From contig JAVGWX010000019.1 in assembly GCA_036924085.1 (NCBI GenBank), positions 13,616,696 to 13,680,695 on the forward strand: DNA of 64,000 bases, read 5' to 3'. Under the pieces are notes generated by a model. It saw only the letters and a program-made list of their open reading frames with translations, had not been told where the DNA came from and searched no databases. This document shows, in pieces, positions 33,316-43,300 of this stretch. The stretch comes from Ariolimax columbianus (lineage: Eukaryota; Mollusca; Gastropoda; Stylommatophora; Arionidae). Position numbers and translations under genes: made by a program. The number at the start of each line of letters is the position of its first letter. Positions within the stretch are counted from its first letter, which is position 1.

Positions 33316-35949
33316 TCAGACAGTAACCATTATTTTTTCGAAAAAAGCGGCGGTCATCCTGAGGCTCTCGCCACTGCCATAGAGCTTGTCTTGCAGTTCC
33401 ACTGGTAATGGCCACATCTGCTCTCTCTGATCCTCGTATGTCGGGCAGTTCTGCAACAGATGTTCAGTGGTCATTTTACCAGTACCGCACGGGCATTCGT
33501 CGGTACACCCTATCTTCAATTTGTTGAATAGGTGGTACCTCAGTCTGTTGTGGCCAGTGCGAAGTCTGAAGACAACGACCTGCTCTCTTCGGTTCAACTG
33601 GTAATAGGCATCGTTTTTGGTGTAACCAGTATGTTCGGTTTCCCATTTGGTCATGTATCTGGCTTTGATAAGCCGTTTTGACTCTTCGTACGTCATACTA
33701 GTATCTGTTTGTGGTAGTCTTGCACCTTCTTTTGCCAGTCTGTCTGCCTCCTCGTTGCCTTGGATGTTGCAGTGTGACGGAACCCACTGTACCACTACCC
33801 TTTTTGGTGCGGACTGCTGGCACAGTTTGCAGAGTGCTGCTCTTAAGTCATTAAGCTCAGTGTTTTTCTGGCTTTTTAGCGCTGTGACTACGGCGAGAGC
33901 ATCTGTCAGCAGGACTGTATGGCTCTCGTTTTCACTGTGTGTCACCATTTCTTCCACTGCCGCCCTCAGTGCCTCTGACTCCGCTCTGAAATTGCTTGAG
34001 TACTTACCAGTAGCGAATGACAGTGTTATTTGTCTTCCATTTGGTAGGTTCAGGAATGCTCCTGCCCCTCCGTTCTGTGTAGTGTTTGTTACAGAACCGT
34101 CGGTGTATGCATGGGTCCAGTCCATGCTTGGGTAGCTTTTCGTTATGAAGCTTAGGGTAGTGTCTCTCCTTTCTTTTTCAGTCTGGCAGTTTTTGTTTGC
34201 AATACCTGGTCTATTTTCTACCACCTCTGGAAATATATCCTGCCTCCAGGTAGGTTTTCGTACAGTAGTGATGGGTTTTGGTGTTGTTAGTGCGTTTATG
34301 GGATCTTCGTGCATCTTTGCTTTGGCTATTTCTGCAAAGTTTCTCCGCTTTAGTTTCCCATTTCCCAAATTGTTTAGTCTCTGGTACATTGGATGGTCAG
34401 TCAGTCTTCGGAGTTTCTCTGACTGCAGCTGGGCTCTGCAGTCTCTTCTATCGGTCATGGACTGCAGTTTTGTAATCTTTTCAAGTTCTACAATTGGCGT
34501 TGACTTCATGCCACCTGTTATAATTCTCATGGCTTGGTTTTGAAGTTTGTTAACTTTATCGAAGTTCGCCTTCGCTGCTGTTGTCCATGCCGCAATGCCA
34601 TACTCGAGAACTGGTCTCACTCTTCCAGTGTACAGTTTCTTTAGTATGCCTTCGTCTGCTCCCCAGCTTGTGCCAGCAAGTTTCCTCATGATTGCCATTC
34701 TTTCTCTGGCTTTCATTCGGTTTCTCTCAATCTGACTTTTCCATGTCATGCGCCGATCAAATGTGACTCCCAGATAGGTTGGGTTGTCGTTTGGCTGCAG
34801 AAATTTGCCATTTAGACTTAATTTGGTACTTTGGGGTTTTAATGAAAGCGAGAATATTGTGCATGTGGTTTTCTCCTCGTTTATTTTGACCAGCCATGAG
34901 TTCGCCCACTCTTCCAGCGATGTTAGGGCCGTCTGCATCCGATTTCTTGCTATGGTGAGATTCTTTTCAGAGGTCCACATAGCCAGATCGTCTGCAAACA
35001 TTGAGCTATGGACTCTTCTTGGTATATTCTCTGTAATATCGTTTATATATACCAGGAAGAGTGTGGGTGACAATACTCCCCCTTGGGGTACTCCCTGCTC
35101 GAGTGTCACCTTTTTGCTCATCTGCCCTTGTACTTGGACTCTGGCCGTTCTTTGTTTGAGGTAGTGGTTGATCCACTTGTACATCCTCCCACAAACATCA
35201 CTTCTTCTTAGCTTGACTCTAAGTCTATCTTTCCAGACTTTGTCAAATGCCTTTTCCAGATCCACCCAAACAGCTACTGTGTGTTTCTGTGCCTGGTAGG
35301 CATCTTCTATCTCCTGGGCTATGAGGATGACCTGGTCCTCAGTGGATCTGTGCTGTCTAAAGCCGGCTTGCTGTGGAATTAGTATTTGTTTTTCTTCCAG
35401 ATGCCACATCAGTCTGGTGTTTATCATTCGTTCCATCAGCTTGCCGACACAGCTCAGTAGGCTGATGGGCCTGTATCCATTTGGATCTGTTTTATCCTTT
35501 CCTGTTTTTGGTACTGGTACCAGTATTGCGTCTTTCCATGCCTGGGGTACAATACCCCTTTTCCAGCTTTGGTTCAGGACTGATAGTAGTTTCCTCTTCG
35601 CTGTTTGGCCCAGCCCCATCAGCATTTCGTTTGTTATCCCGTCTTTTCCGGGAGATTTCCTTCTCTTTAGTGTTCTCATAGCCTCTTCCATTTCGCGCAT
35701 TGTTAGTTTGGCCATCATGTGCTCTTCAGGAGCCGTATTTATGTTTTCGTGTCCCTTTAGCTCTTCGCTAATGTCTGTATGCTTATCTGCAGGGACCTCG
35801 ATGTGGTTTGCTCTGGCATAGTGATCGACAAAGGCGTTTGCGGCTTTCTTACCTGTGATCAAGTTCTCGCCCTGCTTGATAGTAATTTGTTTATTTGAGG
35901 GCGATGTTTGCCTCCATGGATTTTTCTCGCTCTGCCATGTTCCTAGCAT
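33316..35949 (-). CDS. RT-RNase H polyprotein part of element C
   Basis: The frame is 877 codons; the first 16 or so residues belong to the wrong frame created by the deletion. Reverse transcriptase spans about residues 90-400: KSPGKDGITNEML, NGYRPISLLSCVGKL, QAGFRQHRSTEDQV, VDLEKAFDKVW, PQGGVLSPTLFL and FADDLAMW near residue 320, then YLGVTFDRRMTW. RNase H is at about 605-740, with D in AYTDGS, E in AESEALRAAV, D in LLTDALAVV, and the SHCNIQGNEEADRLA motif. The C-terminal tail has CPCGTGKMTTEHLLQNC, a CCHC-type knuckle, and ends MVTV. All catalytic positions I can check are intact, so this part could be functional in sequence. The element as a whole is not, because of the frame break and lost 5' end. 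A transposon protein, not a host gene. Confidence 0.92.
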   Translation of the reverse strand: MLGTWQSEKNPWRQTSPSNKQITIKQGENLITGKKAANAFVDHYARANHIEVPADKHTDISEELKGHENINTAPEEHMMAKLTMREMEEAMRTLKRRKSPGKDGITNEMLMGLGQTAKRKLLSVLNQSWKRGIVPQAWKDAILVPVPKTGKDKTDPNGYRPISLLSCVGKLMERMINTRLMWHLEEKQILIPQQAGFRQHRSTEDQVILIAQEIEDAYQAQKHTVAVWVDLEKAFDKVWKDRLRVKLRRSDVCGRMYKWINHYLKQRTARVQVQGQMSKKVTLEQGVPQGGVLSPTLFLVYINDITENIPRRVHSSMFADDLAMWTSEKNLTIARNRMQTALTSLEEWANSWLVKINEEKTTCTIFSLSLKPQSTKLSLNGKFLQPNDNPTYLGVTFDRRMTWKSQIERNRMKARERMAIMRKLAGTSWGADEGILKKLYTGRVRPVLEYGIAAWTTAAKANFDKVNKLQNQAMRIITGGMKSTPIVELEKITKLQSMTDRRDCRAQLQSEKLRRLTDHPMYQRLNNLGNGKLKRRNFAEIAKAKMHEDPINALTTPKPITTVRKPTWRQDIFPEVVENRPGIANKNCQTEKERRDTTLSFITKSYPSMDWTHAYTDGSVTNTTQNGGAGAFLNLPNGRQITLSFATGKYSSNFRAESEALRAAVEEMVTHSENESHTVLLTDALAVVTALKSQKNTELNDLRAALCKLCQQSAPKRVVVQWVPSHCNIQGNEEADRLAKEGARLPQTDTSMTYEESKRLIKARYMTKWETEHTGYTKNDAYYQLNRREQVVVFRLRTGHNRLRYHLFNKLKIGCTDECPCGTGKMTTEHLLQNCPTYEDQREQMWPLPVELQDKLYGSGESLRMTAAFFEKIMVTV

Positions 35950-36745
35950 TTGTTACTGCATCTTCCACTTTCTGCAACTCATCATTCCAGTAGGGCTTAT
36001 AGTTTTTCCTAGCGCCTCTTGGGATGGTTTCAGTGGCGGCTTGCATTATTGCCTTGCTTAGGCTCTCTACCATGGGCTTCATTTTGGTGTTTCGTGTGTT
36101 GATGGTTTCACACAGCCCATCTGTCAGGATTGCAAATCTGTCCCAGTCGGCTCGTTTGTAATTCCAACGTGGGAGCGGTTTTGTTTCCATGTCGATGGTT
36201 AGCCTGATCGGCCTGTGGTCGCTACCTGCCAGTTGGTTTAGCACCTGGCGGTCTATTTTATAGTGTATGTCCTGTGTGGAGAAGGCCAAATCTGGAGTCG
36301 AGGTGGTATGCCATGTTCTTGAATAGAAGCTAGGGCTATCCTCCGGCCTATTGATTAGGGAGAGATTTGTATCTATCTCCCAATCTTCCACTTCGTCACC
36401 TCTGCTGTCTGTGTCAGAGTATCCCCATCTCTCCGAGTGGCTGTTGAAATCTCCAACTACTATGCAGGTAGAGTCTCTGACCTCCATACTCGAGAGCGAT
36501 AGGTCTCTATTTGGTGGTCCGTACAGATTGAAAATGCGGAGCTTCGTCTCTTGAGCCATTATGTCAACTCCTACAATTTCTGCTTGTCCGGTGTGATTGA
36601 CAGATACCGCGCTACTCGGTATGCAGTTTCTGGTCAGTATCAGGACCCCTCCTTTGTGGCCTTCTCTATCTAGACGGAAGGTCTGGTATCCTCTGATTGA
36701 GAATTTATGGTTATTGTTGAGGTGCGTTTCCTGGATACATGCCAC
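35891..36745 (-). CDS. APE-type endonuclease part of element C
   Basis: 284 codons. MACIQETHL (catalytic Glu in QETHL), GGVLILTRN, RIFNLYGPPN, VVGDFNSHSERWGY (Asp/Asn pair), DLAFSTQDIHYKIDRQ and AGSDHRPIRL (Asp-His pair) give the ordered signature of LINE apurinic endonucleases. The linker then runs to MEANIALK, where a stop is created at the deletion junction near 35898. The N-terminal Asn motif (LQWNVEG in copy A) is lost by 5' truncation. The start Met is internal and arbitrary. Confidence 0.9.
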   Translation of the reverse strand: MACIQETHLNNNHKFSIRGYQTFRLDREGHKGGVLILTRNCIPSSAVSVNHTGQAEIVGVDIMAQETKLRIFNLYGPPNRDLSLSSMEVRDSTCIVVGDFNSHSERWGYSDTDSRGDEVEDWEIDTNLSLINRPEDSPSFYSRTWHTTSTPDLAFSTQDIHYKIDRQVLNQLAGSDHRPIRLTIDMETKPLPRWNYKRADWDRFAILTDGLCETINTRNTKMKPMVESLSKAIMQAATETIPRGARKNYKPYWNDELQKVEDAVTNARNMAEREKSMEANIALK

Positions 36746-36819
36746 GTCAATCTTACCTTCATGCAGGTGGTGTGTTAGGGAAAGTTTTTTGTTAATGACT
36801 CCCTCCGCATTTCACTGTA

Positions 36820-36831
36820 GGAATATGATTC
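36820..36831 (+). repeat. Target-site duplication of element C, right
   Basis: Exact repeat of 33275-33286. Confidence 0.93.
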
Positions 36832-37625
36832 AATGATAAACACTTGGTCAATTCTGAATAACTGCACTCCTAAACATTTCTGAGGCAAACAATTTTCACA
36901 AACGACGAAAACCATTATAATTACACTATGGACAAATAAATGTCAGAACAAAGACAAATAGGGAGAATATTATATTAGCTCTTATGAAAATAAACACGAC
37001 TTGAACATGAACAGTTGAAAGCAAATCACCTGGTGGATCAAAGTGGATGTATGATAGTTAATAGAACTAACATAATGTCAGTCATTATTCCTCTAAAGTA
37101 ATCACTTCCATTAATTCTTAAAGCAATTCCCAATTCCACATATGAAGCCTTTCATTACCTGAATTATAAATTGTCCACAATATTCTAGGGCCGCATGTCT
37201 CGGTTTTTAGGTCAAACAATATTATTTCGAATGTTATTACAGCGACTTCCAATGTGTTTTTAATATTTTCATTTATCATTCCAAGTCAAATAATTCCACC
37301 TTCAGTCATGCCTGAATGAGCTATTATATTAAACAGTAAGTTACACTCATGACATATCCTAAATGAAGTACAATTTTATCTGGCGTTTGCAACATATTTT
37401 ATTTCCGTACATTGTTCTCAGTTTATTTTCGTTAGGAAACTACAACAATATAATCTATAAAAGGTAAAACATATCAATATACTAAAATGTATTATAATTT
37501 TTATGATGCATAATACTAAAACTCTACGGATACCAGTCAGACATTAATACATGACATCTCCCTTAAAAAATTACATAGAAATTCATTTCTAAACACTCAA
37601 CTTTATTGAAAGCAACATGTCTTAC
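36832..37625. other. Intron 1 of copy-3 Ig gene, proximal part
   Basis: The reverse complement matches 5610-6180 and 58195-58770 in part. No coding content. Confidence 0.7.
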
Positions 37626-37680
37626 CTGAGGAAAGCAATACACTGATGACAAATACAGACTTGATGCCAAAGTATACCAT
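37626..37680 (-). CDS. Exon 1 (signal peptide) of Ig-domain gene, copy 3
   Basis: ATG at 37680-37678; 18 codons MVYFGIKSVFVISVLLSS plus one base, then donor CAG|GTAAGA. A Lys precedes a hydrophobic stretch VFVISVLL, and small residues at the end suit signal-peptidase cleavage near the exon junction. Compared with copies 1 and 2, changes are conservative (TKSALV to IKSVFV, LTS to LSS). This is the leader of the copy with exons 2 and 3 downstream on the same strand. Confidence 0.72.
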
Positions 37681-37837
37681 TGTCTAGACTGTTCCAGAGA
37701 AGGTATCCAAGTTAGCTTTAAAACAATGATTCTACTTGTTGAAAGTTACCTTGCGGCTGTTCATATAAAGAAAATACACCTTTTGTCACCGCGAATTTCT
37801 TTCAATGTTTATATATATATATATATAGTATGATGAT

Positions 37838-38170
37838 GATGATAATGATGATGATGATGATGAACTTGTGGGGGACTTAGAGGTCTGGAGATAAGGTGTT
37901 TGCCTCGAGTTCGAATCACGGTGGAGACCGTGATTTTCTCACGCGGAATTTTCGTAAAATTTCCCTGATCTCTGGGTATTCAGTGTTTAGCACGTTAAAA
38001 ATACCCTGGTAGTTAGAAATCGGAAAGAGTACTCTCAACTTTCGTTGCCCTGACACAAATTGTGGTTAAAAATCTACCGAAATTATTTGTTTCTTTCCAC
38101 AGGCCTTGTAACCCGTAGGAAGTTGTAAAACACTTGAAATAATTGGAATCCTGGTTTTCAGACAGACACA
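37838..38170 (+). repeat. ATG-repeat followed by possible tRNA-derived SINE
   Basis: An (ATG/ATA)n stretch (37829-37862) is followed by GAGTTCGAATC at about 37908, a good Pol III B-box core with the following ACGGTGGAGACCGTG hairpin. An A-box-like word lies about 40 bp upstream. The later CTTGTAACCCGTAGGAAG...AACACTTGAAATAA part looks like a SINE tail. I know no exact family. It sits at the outer boundary of duplication copy 3. Confidence 0.4.
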
Positions 38171-38383
38171 CAATGATTCCAAGTATGACCTTGTGATGTT
38201 ATTCTTATATTATTGTACATACCAGCACATAAACATTGTCTGTATTTTCATTAATTGACTTATCTAAATCATTGTTATAGCAATGTTCAAACTTTGTCAT
38301 AGGTGGTTCTACTAATTATTTACAGTGTGTGGGTGTTTATTTTATTATTAATTAGCTAGTTGGAACTAAAATAATGTAAGAAA
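38171..38383. other. Short AT-rich stretch, nothing recognised
   Basis: Lies between the SINE-like sequence and the target-site duplication of element D. Confidence 0.4.
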
Positions 38384-38394
38384 ATAGACGAAAC
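38384..38394 (+). repeat. Target-site duplication of element D, left (ATAGACGAAAC)
   Basis: Matches ATAGACGACAC at 41535-41545 with one difference. Confidence 0.8.
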
Positions 38395-41300
38395 TTCTTC
38401 TTCTTCTTCTTCTTTTTCTTCTTCTTCGAACCCTGTCAGACGTCATCCTGTATTTTTTCGAAATAAGCAGCGTTCATCCTGAGGCTGTCGACACTGCCAT
38501 AGAGCTTGTCTAGTGTTGCCACTGGTGATGGCCACATGTGCTTCCTCTGATCCTCGTATGTCGGGCAGTTTTGCAGCAAATGTTCAGCGATCATTTTCCC
38601 GGTACCACACGTGCATTCGTCAGTGCCACCTATCTTCAATTTATTGAATAGGTGGTACCTCAGTCTATTGTGGCCTGTGCGCAGTCTGAAGACCACGACC
38701 TGCTCTCTTCTGTCCAAATGGTAATAGGCATCGTTTTTTGTTTAGCCAGTATGTTGTTTCCCATTTGGTCATGTATCTAGCTCTAATACGCCTTTTTGAC
38801 TCTTCGTAGGTCACACTAGGGTCTGGTTGTGGTAGTCTTGCAGCTTCTTTTGCCAGTCTGTCTGCCTCCTCGTTGAATTGGATGTTACAGTGGCATGGAA
38901 CCCACTGTTTCACTACTCTTTTTGGTGCGGACTGCTGGCATAGTTGACAGACTACTGCTAATTAAATCATTAAGTTCAGTATTTTTCTGGCATTTTAGTG
39001 CTGTGACTACGGCCAGGGCATCTGTAACCGGGACTAAATGGCTTTCATTTCTTTTGCCTGTCACCATTTCTTCTACTGCAGCCCTCAGTGCCTCTACCTC
39101 GGCTCTGAAATTGCTTGAGTATGTTCCAGTTGCCACTGACAGTGTTATTTTTCTACCGCTCAGGAATGCTCCTGCCCCTCCGTTCTTTGTTGTGATTGTT
39201 ACAGAACCGTCGGTGAATGCATAGGTAGAGTCCATGCTTGGGTAGTTTTTCGTTATGTACCTCAGGGTTATGTCTTTTCTTTCGTTTTCAGTCTGGCTGT
39301 TCTTTTTTCCAATACCTGGTATATTTTCTACCACCTCTGGAAATATATGCTGCCTCCAGGTAGGTTTGCGTACAGTAGGGATGGGCTTTGGTGTTAATGC
39401 ATTCATAGGGTCTTCGCTCATCTTAGCTTTGGCTATTTCTGCAAAGTTTCTCCGCATTAGTTTCCCATTTCCAAAATTATTTAGTCTCTGATGCATTGGA
39501 CGGTCTGTCAGTCTTCTGAATTTCTCTGCTTGCTACTGGGCTTTGCAGTCTCTTCTGTCGGTGATGGATTGCAAATTTGTAACCTTTTCAAGTTCCACAA
39601 TTGGCGTTAACGTCATGCCTCCTGTTATAACTCTCATGGCTTGGTTTTGAAGTTTGTTAATTTTGTCAAAGTCGCTTTTGCTGCTGTTGTCCATGCCGCA
39701 ATGCCATACTCGAGAACTGGTCTCACTCTTCCAGTGTACAGTTTCTTTAGTATACTTTCGTCTGCTCTCCAGCTTGTGCTAGCAAGTTTCCCTATGATAG
39801 CCATCCTTTCTCTGGTTCTCATTCAGTTTTTCTCGATCTGACTTTTTCAAGTCATGCGCCGGTGAAATGTGACTCCCAGGTAGTTTGGATTGTCATTTGG
39901 CCGCAGGTATTTGCCGTTTAGACTTATTTTGGTGTTTTGGGGTTTCTTTAAAAGCGAGAATATCGTACATGTTGTTTTTTTCCTCAATTATTTTGACCAG
40001 CCATGAGTTCACCCACTCCTCCAGCGATGTTAGGGCCTGCTGCATCCGATTTCTTGCTATGGTGAGATTGTTTTCAGAGGTCCACATAGCCAGATCGTCT
40101 GCAAACATGGAGCTGTGGACTCTTCTTGGTATATTCTCTGTGATCTTATTTATATACACCAGGAAAAGTTTGGGTGACAGTACTCCTCCTTGGGGTACTC
40201 CCTGCTCAAGTGTCACCTTTTTGCTCATCTGCCCTTGTACTTGAAATCTGGCTGTTCTGTTTTTGAGGTAGTGGCTGATCCATCTGTACATTTTCCCACA
40301 AACTTCACTTCTTCGTAGCTTGACTAAGTCCCTCTTTCCAGACCTTGTCAAATGCCTTTTCTAGATCCAACCAAACCGCAACTGTGTGTTTTTTTTCCTG
40401 ATAAGCATCTTCTATTTCTTGGGCTATAAGAGTGATCTGATCCTCAGTGGATCTGTGCTGTTTAAAGCCTGCTAGCTGTGGAATTAGTATGCGTTTTTCT
40501 TCCAGATGCCACATCTGTCTGGTTTTTATCATACGCTCCATCAGTTTTCCTACACAGCTCAGCAGACTGATAGGCCTGTATCCATTTGGATCTGCTCTGT
40601 ATTTTTCTTTCTTTGGTACTGGTATAATTACAGCATATTTCCATGCCTGAGGTACAATTTCCTTTTTCTAGCTTTGGTTCAGGACTGATAGTAACTTCCT
40701 CTTTGCTGTTTGGCCCAACCCCATCATAATTTCGTTTGTTACGCCATCTTTTCCGGGCGATTTCATTTTCTTTAGAGTTCTTATTGTCTCTTCCATTTCA
40801 CTCATTGTTAGTTTTGCCATCATGTTTTGCTCTGGTGCCATATTGATGTTGTCGTGGCTCTTTTGTTCTTCATTAATGTCTGTATGCCTATTTGTAGGAA
40901 CATCAATGTGGTTTGCTGTGGCATAATGCTCTATAAAGGCGTCTGCAGCTTTTTTCCAGTGAGCATTTTGTCACCCAGCTTGATGGTAATGTGTTTGTTT
41001 AATGGAGTTTCGTCATTCATGGCTCTGACTAACTTCCATAGTGTGTTCCCTTCTTTATCTAAATTGGGGCTTTCTGTTTTGTTTTACTAGCTTTCACTTG
41101 TTATTTGGTTTAGAGTGTATTTGAATTTCGCCGTGATGGCTTTGAGGGCGATATTTGCCTCCATAGATTGTTCTGTCTCTGCCATGTTCCTAACACTTGA
41201 GACTTCGTCTACCGCTTTCTGCAATTCATCATTCCAATAAGGCTTGTAGTTTTTCCTTGTCCCTCTTCGGATGGTTTCAAAGGCTGCTTGCATTATTGCT

Positions 41301-41534
41301 TTGCTTAGGCTTTCCACCATGGGTTTCATATTGCTATTGCATGTTTTGATGGTTTCACACAACCCATCTGTCATTATTGCTAATCTGTCCCAGTCGGCTC
41401 GTTTATAATTCCAACGTGGGAGCGGCTATATTTCCTGTGGGCCTACTTCCATATCAACTTCTAGCCTAATTGGCCTGTGGTCGCTACCTGCCAATTGGTT
41501 TAGCACCTGGCGGTCAATTTTGTGGTGAATATCC
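38395..41534 (-). mobile_element. I-like element D, 5'-truncated, older subfamily
   Basis: Same domain order as element C on -: end of endonuclease (about 41534-41380, PIRLEVDMEVG), linker (41374-41087), and RT with NGYRPISLLSC, LAGFKQHRSTEDQ, LDLEKAFDKVW, PQGGVLSPKLF and MFADDLAMW (about 40090). RNase H is at about 39240-38820 (AFTDGS, AEVEALRAAV, VTDALAVV), and the tail TDECTCGTGKMIAEHLLQNC follows. Stops and frameshifts are numerous. The 3' end GTCAGACGTCATCCTGTAT before (GAA)n differs from copies A, C and E (GTCAGACAGTAACCATTAT) and resembles the scraps at 43815 and 44960, which suggests two subfamilies. Confidence 0.9.
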
Positions 41535-41545
41535 ATAGACGACAC
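41535..41545 (+). repeat. Target-site duplication of element D, right (ATAGACGACAC)
   Basis: Pairs with 38384-38394; 10 of 11 bases identical. Confidence 0.8.
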
Positions 41546-42110
41546 GATTCTAGAATAGTCAAGTTTCTCATTGTATCGTCACACTAGAGCAGAACCTCTC
41601 CCCCTAGTCGGTTACCATGAGGTGGTGAGGGGGCTTGCACGTCTGTATTACCTCAGGAGCTAAACTTGCGGTAGTGAAAGTCCTCAGAAACGTAATCCAA
41701 GCTGGACAACTCCTGGGGGAGAGAAGAGACGAAGTGAGAACAAAATAACCAATGGTTTAGTTTATTAGGATTGATTAAAACCTACATCCGTCATCCGGCA
41801 CCCATCACTGGATATCCAAGTACTACAAGAACTACACGTGTACAATCAGCTTGACAATGACAGTACGTGGATATCAGGTAGAAAGATGTTAAACAAAACC
41901 TGTGAACAAACTATATTATTAAAGTAAGAACACCATAAAGATTTTTTCACAACAAAGACATAGCTAAAGATTGAGAAGATAAAAATGAAGAAATCGGTAC
42001 TTAACAACTGTAAAAAAAGAGCTCCCAAAGCAGAAAAGCGGCACTATACCAGATAAGGAGATCAAGAAGTATGTGCAGAAAGACGGAAAGAAATAGTTTG
42101 GAAGCAGCTG
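41546..42110. other. No gene recognised
   Basis: It includes a GC-richer word set (CCCCCTAGTCGGTTACCATGAGGTGG...) that could be the 5'UTR of a LINE preceding the RTE fragment, but I cannot show it. Confidence 0.3.
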
Positions 42111-42540
42111 ATAAAATTAATGTTAAAAGTATTTTACAATAACCAAGAAATTTACAAATATGTTTCAGCAGACATATAAACTAATCAAGTATAAACATGG
42201 CAAAATATTTACATTAATGGAGAAGCAAAATAACAGATCGGAACACATGTTGCAAGATTCTCAATATAACAAAACATCTATGAACAATTGTTATCCCAAA
42301 CGCAGCAAATACATTATATTTGAATTGCGATCCACCTTGCAAAGCTTCCATTTTGCGGGTCATATTACAGTTTAATATAGATAAAGCAGCAGGTGTGGAC
42401 GAAGTGGCAGCCACAGATCTAATATACAAATTATATAATGTGATTTGGGAAGAAGAGAATGTGTCATTGGAGTGGAAGGAAAGAACTACCATTAAACTGT
42501 CCGTGAAAGGAAACCTAGCAGACTGAGACAACTACAGAGA
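42111..42540 (+). pseudogene. RTE-like reverse transcriptase fragment (fingers)
   Basis: A forward frame at 42320-42526 reads FNIDKAAGVDEVAATDLIYKLYNVIWEEENVSLEWKERTTIKLSVKGNLAD, split here into shorter quoted words by motif: DKAAGVDEV, WEEENVSLEWKE, KLSVKGNLAD. This is the RTE RT entry region (K-A-A-G-x-D, P-x-x-W, K-G-D). Earlier sequence holds degraded linker. The next RT motif (DNYREITMLS) has become the unit of the adjoining 46-bp repeat. Confidence 0.65.
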
Positions 42541-43295
42541 AATCACAATGCTATCAGAACCTAGCAGACTGAGACAACTACAGAGAAATCACAATGCTAT
42601 CAGAACCTAGCAGACTGAGACAACTACAGAGAAATCACAATGCTATCAGAACCTAGCAGACTGAAACAGCTACAGAGAAATCACAATGCTATCAGAACCT
42701 AGCAGACTGAGACAACTACAGAGAAATCACAATGCTATCAGAACCTAGCAGACTGAGACAACTACAGAGAAATCACAATGCTATCAGAACCTAGCAGACT
42801 GAGACAACTACAGAGAAATCACAATGCTATCAGAACCTAGCAGACTGAAACAACTACAGAGAAATCACAATGCTATCAGAACCTAGCAGACTGAGACAAC
42901 TACAGAGAAATCACAATGCTATCAGAACCTAGCAGACTGAGACAACTACAGAGAAATCACAATGCTATCAGAACCTAGCAGACTGAGACAACTACAGAGA
43001 AATCACAATGCTATCAGAACCTAGCAGACTGAGACAACTACAGAGAAATCACAATGCTATCAGAACCTAGCAGACTGAGACAACTACAGAGAAATCACAA
43101 TGCTATCAGAACCTAGCAGACTGAGACAACTACAGAGAAATCACAATGCTATCAGAACCTAGCAGACTGAGACAACTACAGAGAAATCACAATGCTATCA
43201 GAACCTAGCAGACTGAGACAACTACAGAGAAATCACAATGCTATTAGAACCTAGCAGACTGAAACAACTACAGAGAAATCACAATGCTATCAGAA
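42514..43295 (+). repeat. 46-bp minisatellite, 17 units
   Basis: CCTAGCAGACTGAGACAACTACAGAG...TGCTATCAGAA recurs exactly every 46 bp from 42514 to 43295 (782 bp = 17 x 46). Units are nearly identical; a few have GAAACA for GAGACA, and one ATTAGA for ATCAGA. The unit encodes the RTE RT motif NYREITMLSE-like in one frame. 46 is not a multiple of 3, so the frame is lost. High homogeneity implies recent expansion. Confidence 0.97.
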
Positions 43296-43300
43296 CCTAG

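Larger units (their letters stand above)
33287..36819 (-). mobile_element. I-like element C, best-preserved copy, (GAA)n tail
   Basis: A 3.5-kb insertion with exact 12-bp target-site duplications. It is 5'-truncated in the endonuclease N-terminus (KLSLTHHLHEGKIDV at about 36780-36740) and ends in (GAA)7 on -. It has two long frames: endonuclease (36745-35891) and RT to RNase H (35949-33316). They are thrown out of frame by one internal deletion of about 143 bp relative to copy A. It lies in intron 1 of the copy-3 Ig gene. It is the reference for the family in this window. Confidence 0.95.
21942..37680 (-). other. Ig-domain secreted protein gene, copy 3 (exons 1-3 of a partial model)
   Basis: Three exons on - lie in order with consistent phases. 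Exon 1 is 37680-37626 (leader, ends phase 1). Exon 2 is 31218-31013 (enters with 2 nt, ends phase 0). Exon 3 is 22143-21942 (enters phase 0, ends phase 1). Together they encode a signal peptide and one Ig-like domain with a cysteine in each half. The spacing is large because the introns contain later insertions: element C, a CA-rich repeat, element E, a CR1-like element and others. The last donor (GAC|GTGAGT) implies at least one further exon to the left, which I do not find in the window. The model is inferred from splice sites and phase; no transcript evidence is available. Confidence 0.6.
25178..37830 (-). repeat. Segmental duplication, copy 3 (inverted)
   Basis: The reverse complement matches 58060-62660 of copy 2 once later insertions are ignored. 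Examples are the leader exon, 36830-37600 against 58200-58770, the first Ig half exon, 28650-28870 against 61190-61410, and 25178-25710 against 61420-62655. Insertions found only in copy 3 are the CR1-like element (25715-28647), element E (28986-29432), element C (33287-36819) and most of the CA repeat (31690-33110). Confidence 0.85.

Noticed and set aside
33647..35821. Antisense frames of 60-166 codons along the retrotransposon copies (also 11211-13761, 19478-21427 and 38895-41090)
   Set aside because: They are mirror images of the RT/RNase H coding strand and recur in every copy only because the element does.
37838..37862. RTE 3' tail on the (ATG)n run
   Set aside because: The conserved RTE terminal words (GCATGTCC...GCAGAACG) seen at 25008 and 47342 are missing here.
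42514..43295. CRISPR-like array
   Set aside because: The 46-bp units are directly adjacent with no unique spacers and derive from a LINE coding motif; the host is a eukaryote.
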